Positions 43,587 to 51,949 of a DNA stretch of 62,306 nt are shown here, piece after piece. Source of the DNA: Streptomyces ureilyticus (GTDB lineage: Bacteria; Actinomycetota; Actinomycetes; Streptomycetales; Streptomycetaceae); the NCBI RefSeq assembly GCF_011045025.1, contig NZ_JAAKZX010000030.1, positions 1 through 62,306 on the forward strand, written 5' to 3'. The notes beneath the pieces were generated by a model. The model did no database searches. It saw only the letters and a program-made list of their open reading frames with translations, and was not told the DNA's origin. Both the position numbers and the translations under genes were made by a program. Each line of letters begins with the position of its first letter. The first letter of the stretch is position 1.

Positions 43587-45035
43587 ATGGGATCCACTTC
43601 CGCCCACAGCGGCCGTGAAGGTGTCGGCCGCCGCGATCTGATCAAGCGGTCCGCCGCGCTCGGCCTCATCGCCGTGCCCACCATGAGCTTCCTGTCCGCG
43701 TGCGCCAGTGGGGACAGCGGTGGCGAGGACAAGGTCGAGAAGGGCCAGAAGACCAAGGAGAACCCGCTCGCCGTCAACGAGAGCGCGCCGCTGGAGATCG
43801 TCATCTTCGACGGCGGTTTCGGCACGAAGTACGCCGAGGACGCCAAGGCGATCTACGAGGAGAAGTTTCCCAAAGCGAAGGTCAAGTTCTCCGCCACCCA
43901 GAAGATCCAGTCGGTTCTCCAGCCCCGCTTCAACCAGGGCTCCCCGCCGGATCTGATCGACAACTCCGGTGCCGAGCAGATGGACATGGGCGTCCTCGTC
44001 GGCAAGAAGCAGCTCGCCGACCTCACCCCGCTGCTGGACGCGCCGTCCGTCGACGACCCGAACAAGAAGGTCCGGGACACGCTGCGCCCCGGCATCGTCG
44101 AGATGGGGCAGTTCGACGGCGACCCGGTCTGGGTCATGTACTACGCGTACACCGTCTACGGCGTGTGGTACTCGCAGAAGGCCCTGGACTCGCTGGACGC
44201 CGCGTACCCGGAGACCTGGGACGAGATGCTCGCGGTCTGCGAGAAGGCGAAGAAGAAGGGCATCGCGGGCTGGACGTACGCGGGCAAGCACCCGTACTAC
44301 ATCCCCTTCTCGCTCTACCCGATGATCGCCAAGGTCGGCGGCCCGGAGACGCTCGACGCCATCGACAACCTTGAGCCGAACGCCTGGAAGCACCCCGCGG
44401 TCAAGACCTGCTTCGAGGCGTACTACGAGCTCTACAAGAAGGGCTACATCCTCGAGGGCACGCCGGGGCTGGACCACATCCAGTCGCAGACGGCCTGGAC
44501 GGAGGGCAAGGCGCTCTTCATCCCGAACGGCTCGTGGGTGGAGAACGAGGCCGCGAAGACCACGCCGAAGGACTTCAACATGGCGGTGTCCGCGCCGTCC
44601 GGCATCGACAGCTCGGACAAGATGCCGTTCGGCACCCTCTGGGCGTCCGGCGGCGAGCCCTTCATCGTGCCCGCGAAGGCCAAGAACCCCGATGGCGGCA
44701 TGGAGCAGTTGCGCATCATGCTCAGCGAGGAGTCGTCGAAGAACTTCACCTCGTCGGTCAAGTCGCTGTCCGCGTTCAACGGCGGCACCGACGGCCTCGA
44801 GCTGACCCCGGGGCTGACCTCCGCGATCGCCGCGCTGGACAAGGCCGGCGAGAACGTGGTCAACCCGCGCCTCCAGGACTGGTATGTGGCGCTGCAGAAG
44901 GAGAAGATCGGCGTCGGAGGCCTCGGCGAGATGATGGCCGGGCGGCTCACCCCGGCCGAGGCGATCAAGAAGATTCAGGCGTACGCCGACGAGGCGGCCA
45001 AGGACGACTCCATCCAGCACTACAAGCACCAGTGA
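43587..45035 (+). CDS. ngcE: Sugar-binding lipoprotein of GlcNAc/chitobiose ABC importer
   Basis: 482 residues. Tat-type lipoprotein signal: twin arginine in GRRDLIKRSAALGLIAVP and lipobox LSAC, so it is exported folded and lipid-anchored. The rest is a family-1 extracellular solute-binding protein (LEIVIFDGGFGTKYAEDA, FNQGSPPDLIDNSGAEQ, YYAYTVYGVWYSQKALD). It resembles NgcE of Streptomyces, which binds N-acetylglucosamine and N,N'-diacetylchitobiose; the name rests on remembered similarity and order. ATG 43587, behind GGAGAAGGCGAGG. Two permease genes follow, but no ATPase gene, as usual for systems sharing MsiK. Confidence 0.87.
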   Translation: MGSTSAHSGREGVGRRDLIKRSAALGLIAVPTMSFLSACASGDSGGEDKVEKGQKTKENPLAVNESAPLEIVIFDGGFGTKYAEDAKAIYEEKFPKAKVKFSATQKIQSVLQPRFNQGSPPDLIDNSGAEQMDMGVLVGKKQLADLTPLLDAPSVDDPNKKVRDTLRPGIVEMGQFDGDPVWVMYYAYTVYGVWYSQKALDSLDAAYPETWDEMLAVCEKAKKKGIAGWTYAGKHPYYIPFSLYPMIAKVGGPETLDAIDNLEPNAWKHPAVKTCFEAYYELYKKGYILEGTPGLDHIQSQTAWTEGKALFIPNGSWVENEAAKTTPKDFNMAVSAPSGIDSSDKMPFGTLWASGGEPFIVPAKAKNPDGGMEQLRIMLSEESSKNFTSSVKSLSAFNGGTDGLELTPGLTSAIAALDKAGENVVNPRLQDWYVALQKEKIGVGGLGEMMAGRLTPAEAIKKIQAYADEAAKDDSIQHYKHQ

Positions 45036-45040
45036 GCGCG

Positions 45041-45075
45041 GCGGGGGACTCCGGGGCGTGACCGGGGTCCCCCGC
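45041..45075 (+). terminator. Intra-operon hairpin between ngcE and ngcF
   Basis: GCGGGGGACTCCGG (45041-45054) pairs with CCGGGGTCCCCCGC (45062-45075), one G-T pair. Such hairpins after binding-protein genes protect the upstream message and lower permease expression. Confidence 0.7.
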
Positions 45076-45130
45076 TCTCGATGGTCGTGGCGTCGGCGGC
45101 AGCGCCCGCGGGAAGATCGGGTCGGTAGGA

Positions 45131-46060
45131 ATGCAGCACGGTAAATACCGTTTCATCGTGGGGTTCTTGGCGGCCCCTCTGGCGATTTACGTCCTTTTCG
45201 TCATCTGGCCCTTCATCCAGTCCATCTACTATTCGTTCACGGACTGGAGCGGTCTGAGCCCCGAGTTCAAGATGGTGGGCTTCGACAACTACACGAGAAT
45301 GCTGGAGGACGACGTCTTCTGGAAGTCGTTCCAGCACAGCGTGATGTTCGTGGTGCTGCTGCCGCTGGTGACGCTGACACTGGCGCTGTTCTTCGCCTTC
45401 ATGCTGAATGTGGGCGGACGGCGCAGGAAGAACGCCGCGATCGCGGGCGTACGCGGCTCGGCCTTCTACAAGGTCGTCTACTTCTTCCCGCAGGTGCTGT
45501 CGATCGCGATCGTGGCGCTGTTGTTCCAGTTCGCGTACAACCCCAACAGCGGTGCGCTCAACTCCGCACTCAAGGCGGTCGGTCTCGACAATGTCCAGCC
45601 CAACTGGCTGGGCGATCCCGATCTCGCGCTGTGGTGCGTCTTCGCGGTTCTCGTCTGGTGCACCGTCGGATTCTTCGTGGTGCTCTTCTCCGCCGGAATG
45701 GCGTCCATTCCCAGGGACTATTACGAGGCGGCCCTGCTGGACGGCGCGAACCGCATCACCACGTTCTTCCGGATCACCCTGCCGCTGCTCTGGGACACCG
45801 TGCAGTCCGGCTGGGCGTATATGGGCATTCTGGCGCTGGGCGCCGAGTCCTTCGCGGTGGTGCAGATCATGACCGTGGGGCCGAACGGCGGTGGCCCCGA
45901 CTATTCGACGACGGTTCTGCCGCTGTACGTCTATCAAAAGGCGTTCCGTGACGGCCAGGCCGCCTATGCGACGACGATCGGTGTTGCCCTGCTCATTGTG
46001 ACGCTGCTGTTCGTGGCGGTCGTGATGAGGCTGGGCCGGCGCGAGCGGTTGGAGTACTGA
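45131..46060 (+). CDS. ngcF: ABC sugar permease, GlcNAc/chitobiose system
   Basis: 309 residues, about six membrane helices (FIVGFLAAPLAIYVLFVIWPFIQSIYYS; VMFVVLLPLVTLTLALFFAFML; VVYFFPQVLSIAIVALLFQ). The EAA loop that docks the ATPase is DYYEAALLDGANRITTFFRITLPLL near residue 197, typical of MalF-type permeases. ATG 45131 has only a weak AGGA before it, so translation may be modest, in keeping with its position after the hairpin. It is followed 2 bp later by ngcG. Confidence 0.87.
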   Translation: MQHGKYRFIVGFLAAPLAIYVLFVIWPFIQSIYYSFTDWSGLSPEFKMVGFDNYTRMLEDDVFWKSFQHSVMFVVLLPLVTLTLALFFAFMLNVGGRRRKNAAIAGVRGSAFYKVVYFFPQVLSIAIVALLFQFAYNPNSGALNSALKAVGLDNVQPNWLGDPDLALWCVFAVLVWCTVGFFVVLFSAGMASIPRDYYEAALLDGANRITTFFRITLPLLWDTVQSGWAYMGILALGAESFAVVQIMTVGPNGGGPDYSTTVLPLYVYQKAFRDGQAAYATTIGVALLIVTLLFVAVVMRLGRRERLEY

Positions 46061-46062
46061 CC

Positions 46063-46986
46063 ATGAAGACGACCGACACTCCTCCCGCCGACGCCACTTC
46101 GGACGAACCGCCGCCCGTCGCCAAGACGAAGGCCGCGCCCGGTCCGCTGGAGAAGCCGTCCGAGGGCAGGACGCTCAATTTCTTCTCGCACGGCATGCTC
46201 ATCCTCTGGGCGTTCATGGTCGTGATGCCGCTGCTGTGGGCGGTGATGACCTCGTTCAAGACGGACCGGGACATCTTCAGTTCGCCGTGGGCGCTGCCGG
46301 ATTCGCTGCACTTCGAGAACTGGTCGCGGGCCTGGACCGAGGCGCACATGAGCGACTACTTCCTCAACACGTTGATCGTGGTGGGGTTCTCGCTCTTCGG
46401 CACGATGCTGCTGGGTTCGATGGCGGCGTACGTCCTCGCGCGTTTCGAATTCCCCGGGAACCGCTTCATCTACTTCCTCTTCATCGGAGGGATGAGCTTC
46501 CCGATCATCCTGGCGCTGGTTCCGCTGTTCTACGTCATGCAGAACCTTTCGCTGCTGAACACACTGCCCGGGCTGACCCTGGTCTACATCGCGTACTCGC
46601 TGCCGTTCACGGTGTTCTTCATGACGGCCTTCTTCCGTACGCTGCCGACCTCGGTGGCCGAGGCGGCCTTCGTGGACGGTGCCTCGCACACCAGGACGTT
46701 CTTCCAGGTGATGCTGCCGATGGCCAAGCCCGGACTGATCAGCATCAGCATCTTCAACTTCCTGGGCCAGTGGAACCAGTACATGCTGCCGACGGTTCTC
46801 AACACCGAACCCGACAGGAAGGTGCTCACCCAGGGCCTCGTCCAGCTCGCCGTGAGCCAGGGCTACAAGGGCGACTGGTCCGGTCTCTTCGCGGGCCTGG
46901 TCATGGCGATGCTGCCGGTCCTCGCCGCGTACATCATCTTCCAGCGCCAGGTGGTCGCGGGTCTGACGGCGGGCGCTCTGAAGTAG
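46063..46986 (+). CDS. ngcG: ABC sugar permease, GlcNAc/chitobiose system
   Basis: 307 residues. A Pro/Lys-rich cytosolic N-terminal tail of about 40 residues precedes six helices (MLILWAFMVVMPLLWAVM; TLIVVGFSLFGTMLLGSMAAYVLA; FIYFLFIGGMSFPIILALVPLFYV). The MalG-type EAA loop is VAEAAFVDGASHTRTFFQVMLPMAKP near 200. Pairs with NgcF to form the membrane channel; no cognate ATPase gene is present, so a shared multi-sugar ATPase (MsiK) is expected. A terminator follows at 47013-47045. Confidence 0.87.
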   Translation: MKTTDTPPADATSDEPPPVAKTKAAPGPLEKPSEGRTLNFFSHGMLILWAFMVVMPLLWAVMTSFKTDRDIFSSPWALPDSLHFENWSRAWTEAHMSDYFLNTLIVVGFSLFGTMLLGSMAAYVLARFEFPGNRFIYFLFIGGMSFPIILALVPLFYVMQNLSLLNTLPGLTLVYIAYSLPFTVFFMTAFFRTLPTSVAEAAFVDGASHTRTFFQVMLPMAKPGLISISIFNFLGQWNQYMLPTVLNTEPDRKVLTQGLVQLAVSQGYKGDWSGLFAGLVMAMLPVLAAYIIFQRQVVAGLTAGALK

Positions 46987-47012
46987 CGGCCCGGTAGTCG
47001 GGTCGGTTTGCG

Positions 47013-47045
47013 AGGGTGGTCCCGGATTGATGCCGGGGCCACCCT
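47013..47045 (+). terminator. Terminator of ngcEFG operon
   Basis: AGGGTGGTCCCGG (47013-47025) pairs with CCGGGGCCACCCT (47033-47045), 12 of 13 positions plus a wobble, followed by TATGT, 26 bp after the ngcG stop. Confidence 0.8.
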
Positions 47046-47178
47046 TATGTGTGGGCGCAGGCATGTGCCCCTCTGCTCAACCTCTTGACGGGAGGCAGCC
47101 CCAACAGCTCAGCTTAGAGTTCACTAGTTGCACATAGGCGGGGTCACACTGAGGCGGCCCCGTATGCAGGAGGTCGTC

Positions 47179-48378
47179 GTGGAGACTCCGGGGTCGCAGT
47201 CGTCGCTGCACCGAGCAAATCTCGAGCGGGTCGTACGTGCGGTGCGTCTGGCCGGATCACTCACGCAGGCGGAGATCGCGAGGACGACGGGCCTGTCCGC
47301 GGCGACGGTCTCCAACATCGTCCGCGAGCTCAAGGACGGCGGAACGGTCGAGGTCACGCCCACATCGGCGGGCGGACGGCGGGCCCGCAGCGTCAGCCTG
47401 AGCGGCGACGCCGGCATCGTGATAGGGGTCGACTTCGGGCATACGCATTTGCGCGTCGCAATCGGGAACCTCGCCCACCAGGTGCTCGCCGAGGAAGCCG
47501 AACCTCTCGACGTGGACGCCTCCGCCGCACAGGGCTTCGACCGGGCCGAACAGCTGGTCAGCAGGCTGATCGAAGCCACCGACGTCGACCGCGGCAAGAT
47601 CGCGGGCGTGGGCCTCGGTGTGCCGGGGCCGATCGACGTGGAGTCCGGCACCCTCGGCTCGACCGCCATCCTGCCGGGCTGGACCGGCACCAAGCCGGCC
47701 GAGGAGCTGCGGGGGCGGCTCGGCGTGCCGGTGCACGTGGACAACGACGCCAACCTCGGCGCCCTCGGCGAGCTCGTCTGGGGCAGCGGCCGGGGGGTGC
47801 GGGACCTGGCGTACATCAAGGTCGCCAGCGGTGTCGGCGCCGGCCTCGTGATCAGCGGCCGCATCTACCGCGGCCCGGGTGGCACGGCGGGAGAAATCGG
47901 TCATATTACTCTTGATGAGTCCGGCCCCGTCTGCCGCTGCGGAAACCGGGGCTGCCTGGAGACCTTCGCGGCCGCACGCTATGTGCTGCCGCTGCTCCAG
48001 TCCAGCCACGGCACGGATCTGACTATGGAAGGCGTCGTACGGCTGGCGCGGGACGGCGACCCTGGCTGCCGTCGTGTGATCGCCGACGTCGGCCGACACA
48101 TCGGCAGTGGAGTCGCCAATCTCTGCAACTTGCTCAACCCGAGCCGGGTCGTCCTCGGCGGTGATCTCGCCGAAGCCGGTGAGCTGGTGCTCGGGCCCAT
48201 AAGGGAGTCGGTCGGCCGTTACGCGATCCCCAGCGCGGCGCGTCAACTATCCGTTCTTCCAGGGGCACTTGGCGGCCGGGCGGAGGTCCTCGGGGCTCTC
48301 GCTCTCGCACTCAGCGAGATGGGGGATTCAACCCTTTTGGACGGAACTCTCCCCGCGGCCACTCATGCCTTCACTTAG
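47179..48378 (+). CDS. rok7B7: ROK family regulator next to xylose operon (Rok7B7-like)
   Basis: About 399 residues. Winged HTH at the N-terminus (RAVRLAGSLTQAEIARTTGLSAATVSNIVREL), followed by a sugar-kinase-like ROK domain: VIGVDFGHTHLRVAIG, GVGLGVPGPIDVESG, HVDNDANLGALGEL, and the zinc motif HITLDESGPVCRCGNRGCLE near residue 270. Start GTG 47179, with AGGAGG 5 nt upstream; TTG 47128 and ATG 47164 are in-frame alternatives. In S. coelicolor the orthologue at this place (rok7B7) controls xylFGH and also affects development and antibiotics. A dyad just after its stop, before xylF, is the likely target. Confidence 0.88.
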   Translation: METPGSQSSLHRANLERVVRAVRLAGSLTQAEIARTTGLSAATVSNIVRELKDGGTVEVTPTSAGGRRARSVSLSGDAGIVIGVDFGHTHLRVAIGNLAHQVLAEEAEPLDVDASAAQGFDRAEQLVSRLIEATDVDRGKIAGVGLGVPGPIDVESGTLGSTAILPGWTGTKPAEELRGRLGVPVHVDNDANLGALGELVWGSGRGVRDLAYIKVASGVGAGLVISGRIYRGPGGTAGEIGHITLDESGPVCRCGNRGCLETFAAARYVLPLLQSSHGTDLTMEGVVRLARDGDPGCRRVIADVGRHIGSGVANLCNLLNPSRVVLGGDLAEAGELVLGPIRESVGRYAIPSAARQLSVLPGALGGRAEVLGALALALSEMGDSTLLDGTLPAATHAFT

Positions 48379-48384
48379 AGAACG

Positions 48385-48402
48385 GATGGCACCGTTGCCA
48401 TC
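48385..48402. promoter_or_regulatory. Candidate ROK operator upstream of xylFGH
   Basis: GATGGCA (48385-48391) and TGCCATC (48396-48402) form a perfect 7-bp inverted repeat around CCGT. An AACG and a CGTT flank it, extending the dyad with a one-base bulge. It lies 6 bp after the regulator's stop codon and about 98 bp before xylF. Confidence 0.65.
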
Positions 48403-48500
48403 TCGTTAAGGATTTACTTCTTGACGTCGCACTAATGGCCGAGTTGACTGCCAGCCACCTCGGCCGCATCGTCGCGGCCTCGTCAGGGAGGTATCTGAAA

Positions 48501-49616
48501 GTGAATACGCGTATGCGTCGCGCCGCTGTTGCCGTTGCCGCAGGTGCGATGGCCATCTCGCTGGCTGCCTGTGGCAGCGCCGAGGAAGCCGGCGGTGACA
48601 AGGAAGAGACCGGCGCCGCCAAGGGCGACGCGATCAAGGTCGGTCTGCTCCTTCCGGAGAACCAGACCGCGCGTTACGAGAAGTTCGACAAGCCCCTGAT
48701 CGAGAAGAAGGTCAAGGAGCTCACGAACAACAAGGGCGAGGTCGTCTACGCCAACGCCAAGCAGGACGCCACCACCCAGAACCAGCAAGCCGACACGATG
48801 GTCACCAACAAGGTGGACGTGCTGATCGTGGACGCCGTGGACTCCAAGGCCATCGCCGGCTCGGTGAAGAAGGCCAAGGAAGCCGGTATCCCGGTCGTCG
48901 CGTACGACCGTCTCGCCGAGGGCCCGATCGACGGCTACGTCTCGTTCGACAACGAAGAGGTCGGCCGCGTCCAGGGCAAGGCGCTCCTGGAGGCCCTGGG
49001 CGACAAGGCCACGCCCTCCGCCAAGATCGTCATGATGAACGGCGCGATCACCGACCCGAACGCCGCCTTCTTCAAGAAGGGCGCGCTCTCCCAGCTCGAG
49101 GGCAAGGTCGACATCGCCAAGTCGTACGACACCAAGGAGTGGAAGGCGGAGAACGCCAACGCCAACATGGAGGGCGCGCTCTCCTCGATCGGCAAGAACA
49201 ACATCGCCGGTGTCTACTCCGCCAACGACGGCATGGCGGGCGGCATCATCACCGCCCTGAAGGCCGCCGGTGTCAACCCGCTCCCGCCGGTCACCGGCCA
49301 GGACGCCGAACTCGCGGGTGTGCAGCGCATCGTCGCGGGCGAGCAGTACATGAGCGTGTACAAGCCCTACCCGCAGGAGGCGGACGTCGCCGCGGAGATG
49401 GCCGTTGCCCTCGCCAAGGGCGAGAAGCTCGGCTCCATCGCCAAGACCGAGGTCGACAGCCCGACCACGAAGGGCGTTCCGTCGGTGCTCGTCCCGGTCA
49501 TCTCGCTGACCAAGGACAACATCAACGACACGGTCATCAAGGACGGCATCTACACGGTCGACGAGATCTGCACGGCCAAGTTCAAGGCCGCCTGCGACAA
49601 GGCCGGCGTCAAGTAG
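48501..49616 (+). CDS. xylF: Xylose-type sugar-binding lipoprotein
   Basis: 371 residues. Signal with lipobox LAAC (VAVAAGAMAISLAACGS), then a periplasmic-binding-protein family 4 domain: KVGLLLPENQTARYEKFDKPLI, DVLIVDAVDSKAIAGSVKKAKEAGIPVVAYDRLAEG, GYVSFDNEEVGRVQGKAL and GVYSANDGMAGGIITALKAAG. These match XylF/ChvE-type D-xylose/monosaccharide binders. GTG 48501 follows GGGAGG; the longer upstream frame contains the putative operator. First gene of xylFGH. Confidence 0.9.
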   Translation: MNTRMRRAAVAVAAGAMAISLAACGSAEEAGGDKEETGAAKGDAIKVGLLLPENQTARYEKFDKPLIEKKVKELTNNKGEVVYANAKQDATTQNQQADTMVTNKVDVLIVDAVDSKAIAGSVKKAKEAGIPVVAYDRLAEGPIDGYVSFDNEEVGRVQGKALLEALGDKATPSAKIVMMNGAITDPNAAFFKKGALSQLEGKVDIAKSYDTKEWKAENANANMEGALSSIGKNNIAGVYSANDGMAGGIITALKAAGVNPLPPVTGQDAELAGVQRIVAGEQYMSVYKPYPQEADVAAEMAVALAKGEKLGSIAKTEVDSPTTKGVPSVLVPVISLTKDNINDTVIKDGIYTVDEICTAKFKAACDKAGVK

Positions 49617-49633
49617 CAGGTCCGCACAGCTCC

Positions 49634-49682
49634 TCCGGCGCCCCGCCACCAACAGCCCCGCAAGCTCGCGCGGGGCGCCGGA
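49634..49682 (+). terminator. Hairpin between xylF and xylG
   Basis: TCCGGCGCCCCGC (49634-49646) and GCGGGGCGCCGGA (49670-49682) are exact complements with a 23-nt loop. It probably protects the xylF message and reduces, without abolishing, read-through to xylG. Confidence 0.7.
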
Positions 49683-49748
49683 CGGAACAGCTCCCAAAAC
49701 TTCAGTACTGCCTCTCCGCCGGGTCAGGCGGCTAAGGAGATGGTTTAC

Positions 49749-50531
49749 GTGTCCGCTACGCCTGTGCTGGCGTTGCGCGGGGTCTCCAAGCGGTTCGGTG
49801 CCGTCCAGGCGCTCACCGACGTAGAGCTCGAGGTCCACGCCGGTGAGGTGGTCGCCCTGGTCGGCGACAACGGCGCCGGAAAATCCACGCTGGTCAAGAC
49901 GATCGCCGGCGTGCACCCCATCGATGAGGGCGTCATCGAGTGGGACGGCAGGTCCGTCCAGATCAACAAACCGCACGACGCCCAGAACCTGGGCATCGCG
50001 ACCGTCTACCAGGACCTCTCGCTGTGCGACAACATCGACGTCGTGGGCAACCTCTATCTGGGCCGTGAGCTCAAGAGGCGCGGCGTGCTCGACGAGGTCG
50101 AGATGGAGCGCCGCTCCCGCGAACTGCTGCAGACGCTGTCGATCCGCATCCCCAGTGTCCGCATCCCGATCGCCTCGCTCTCCGGTGGCCAGCGGCAGAC
50201 CGTGGCCATCGCCCGCTCCATGCTCGGCGAGCCCAAGCTGGTCATCCTCGACGAGCCCACCGCCGCCCTCGGTGTCGAGCAGACCGCGCAGGTCCTCGAC
50301 CTGGTGGAGCGGCTGCGTGAGCGCGGCCACGCGGTGCTGCTCATCAGCCACAACATGGCCGATGTGAAGGCCGTCGCCGACAAGGTCGCCGTACTGCGCC
50401 TCGGCCGCAACAACGGCGTGTTCGAGGTCAAGTCGACCTCGCAGGAGGAGATCATCTCCGCCATCACGGGCGCCACGGACAACGCCGTGACCCGTCGCGC
50501 GGCGCGCGGCAACGGAGGGGTGCAGAAGTGA
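49749..50531 (+). CDS. xylG: ATP-binding protein of xylose ABC importer
   Basis: About 260 residues, a single ABC domain, shorter than the duplicated XylG/RbsA of enterobacteria and as usual in Streptomyces. Walker A GDNGAGKSTLVKTIAG near residue 37, Q-loop VYQDLSLCDN, signature SLSGGQRQTVAIARSML near 140, Walker B LVILDEPTAALG and switch histidine in LLISHNM. GTG 49749 is preferred because AAGGAG is 9 nt upstream; ATG 49740 directly abuts it. It overlaps xylH by GTGA. Confidence 0.9.
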   Translation: MSATPVLALRGVSKRFGAVQALTDVELEVHAGEVVALVGDNGAGKSTLVKTIAGVHPIDEGVIEWDGRSVQINKPHDAQNLGIATVYQDLSLCDNIDVVGNLYLGRELKRRGVLDEVEMERRSRELLQTLSIRIPSVRIPIASLSGGQRQTVAIARSMLGEPKLVILDEPTAALGVEQTAQVLDLVERLRERGHAVLLISHNMADVKAVADKVAVLRLGRNNGVFEVKSTSQEEIISAITGATDNAVTRRAARGNGGVQK

Positions 50532-51829
50532 GTATCGACAAGACACAGGACACCGCCCCGAAGACCACCGGCGCAGTGGTCGAAAACCCCGAGGCGGCCG
50601 CCGGCGCGGATGTCGCCGTCGACCCGCGGCTGCTGGTGCGTGAGCGCGGCTTCGCCGGCTACGTCATCGAGTTCAAGCGCAAGATCCGCGGTGGTGACCT
50701 GGGCTCGCTCCCGGTGGTCATCGGCCTGATCGTCATCGCGATCATCTTCCAGAGCCTGAACTCGAACTTCCTGTCCGCCGAGAACCTCAACAACATCGCC
50801 GTGGCGATGGTCGCCACCGGCATGATGTCCGTCGGCATCATCTTCGTGCTGCTGCTCGGTGAGATCGACCTCTCTGTCGGCTCCGTCAGCGGTGTCGCCG
50901 GTGCCATCGCGGCCGTACTGAGCGTCACGCACGGCATGAACGAATGGCTGGCCGTGCTCATGGCCCTCGGCGGCGGCGCGGTCGCGGGCGCGCTCCACGG
51001 CTTCTTCTTCGCGAGGATCGGAGCGCCGGCGTTCGCGGTCACCCTGGCCGGCCTGCTGTTCTGGCTCGGCTTCATGCTCCAATTGCTGGGCGAGAACGGC
51101 ACGATCAACCTCGACGGCGACGGTGTGATCGGCAAGCTGACGACGTACTACTTCTCCGACATCGCGGCCGCCTACGGGCTCGCCGCGATCGCGGTCGCCG
51201 TCTTCTTCGTCTCGTCGTTCCTCGACAGCCGCCGTCGCGAGGCCGCGGGCGTCCCGTCCCGGCCGCTCGTCGACATCCTGCTGCGTACGGGCCTGCTGGC
51301 GGTCGTCGCGTTCGCCGCGGCGGTCATGTTCAACCAGTACAAGGGACTGCCGCTGGCGCTGCTGCTGTTCCTCGTGGTCCTGGTGACGACCGACTTCGTG
51401 CTGCGCCGCACGGGCTACGGGCGCAAGATCTTCGCGCTCGGCGGCAGCGTCGAGGCGTCGCGGCGTGCGGGTATCAACGTCACGGCGGTACGGATCTCCG
51501 TGTTCGCCCTCGCCGGATTCTTCGCGGCGGTGGGCGGTCTGTTCTGGGCGTCGAAGATCGCGGCGGCCAACCAGAGCGCCGGCGCCGGTGACCTGCTGAT
51601 GAACGTCATCGCGGCGGCCGTCATCGGCGGCACCAGCCTCTTCGGCGGTCGCGGCCGTACGTGGAACGCGCTGCTCGGCGTCATGGTGATCACCTCGATC
51701 CAGTACGGGCTCGCCCTCGAGGGCATCGCCACACCGATCCAGTACATGATCACGGGCAGCGTCCTGCTGGCCACGGTCGTGATCGACTCGATCACCCGCA
51801 AGACACAGCGGACCGCCGGTCGCGCGTAG
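50528..51829 (+). CDS. xylH: Permease of xylose ABC importer
   Basis: 433 residues with about ten membrane helices, of the branched-chain/ribose/xylose permease fold (LPVVIGLIVIAIIFQSLNSNFLSAENLNNIA; GIIFVLLLGEIDLSVGSVSGVAGAIAAVLS, the hallmark E-I-D-L-S-V-G segment). A hydrophilic N-terminal tail of about 60 residues precedes. Start GTG 50528 overlaps the xylG stop. It forms the membrane channel for XylF/XylG. A strong terminator follows. Confidence 0.9.
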   Translation: MSIDKTQDTAPKTTGAVVENPEAAAGADVAVDPRLLVRERGFAGYVIEFKRKIRGGDLGSLPVVIGLIVIAIIFQSLNSNFLSAENLNNIAVAMVATGMMSVGIIFVLLLGEIDLSVGSVSGVAGAIAAVLSVTHGMNEWLAVLMALGGGAVAGALHGFFFARIGAPAFAVTLAGLLFWLGFMLQLLGENGTINLDGDGVIGKLTTYYFSDIAAAYGLAAIAVAVFFVSSFLDSRRREAAGVPSRPLVDILLRTGLLAVVAFAAAVMFNQYKGLPLALLLFLVVLVTTDFVLRRTGYGRKIFALGGSVEASRRAGINVTAVRISVFALAGFFAAVGGLFWASKIAAANQSAGAGDLLMNVIAAAVIGGTSLFGGRGRTWNALLGVMVITSIQYGLALEGIATPIQYMITGSVLLATVVIDSITRKTQRTAGRA

Positions 51830-51841
51830 TCCTCTCCAAGC

Positions 51842-51875
51842 AAGAGCCCGGCACCAACGGCGGTGCCGGGCTCTT
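51842..51875 (+). terminator. Terminator of xylFGH operon
   Basis: AAGAGCCCGGCACC (51842-51855) pairs perfectly with GGTGCCGGGCTCTT (51862-51875) around 6 nt: a 14-bp stem 13 bp after the xylH stop. Confidence 0.9.
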
Positions 51876-51949
51876 CCCTGTGCATGGGCGACATTTACAC
51901 TCGACGAGCCCGGCAAAAGCCAGAACAGCTCTACAGCAAGGAGACACGG

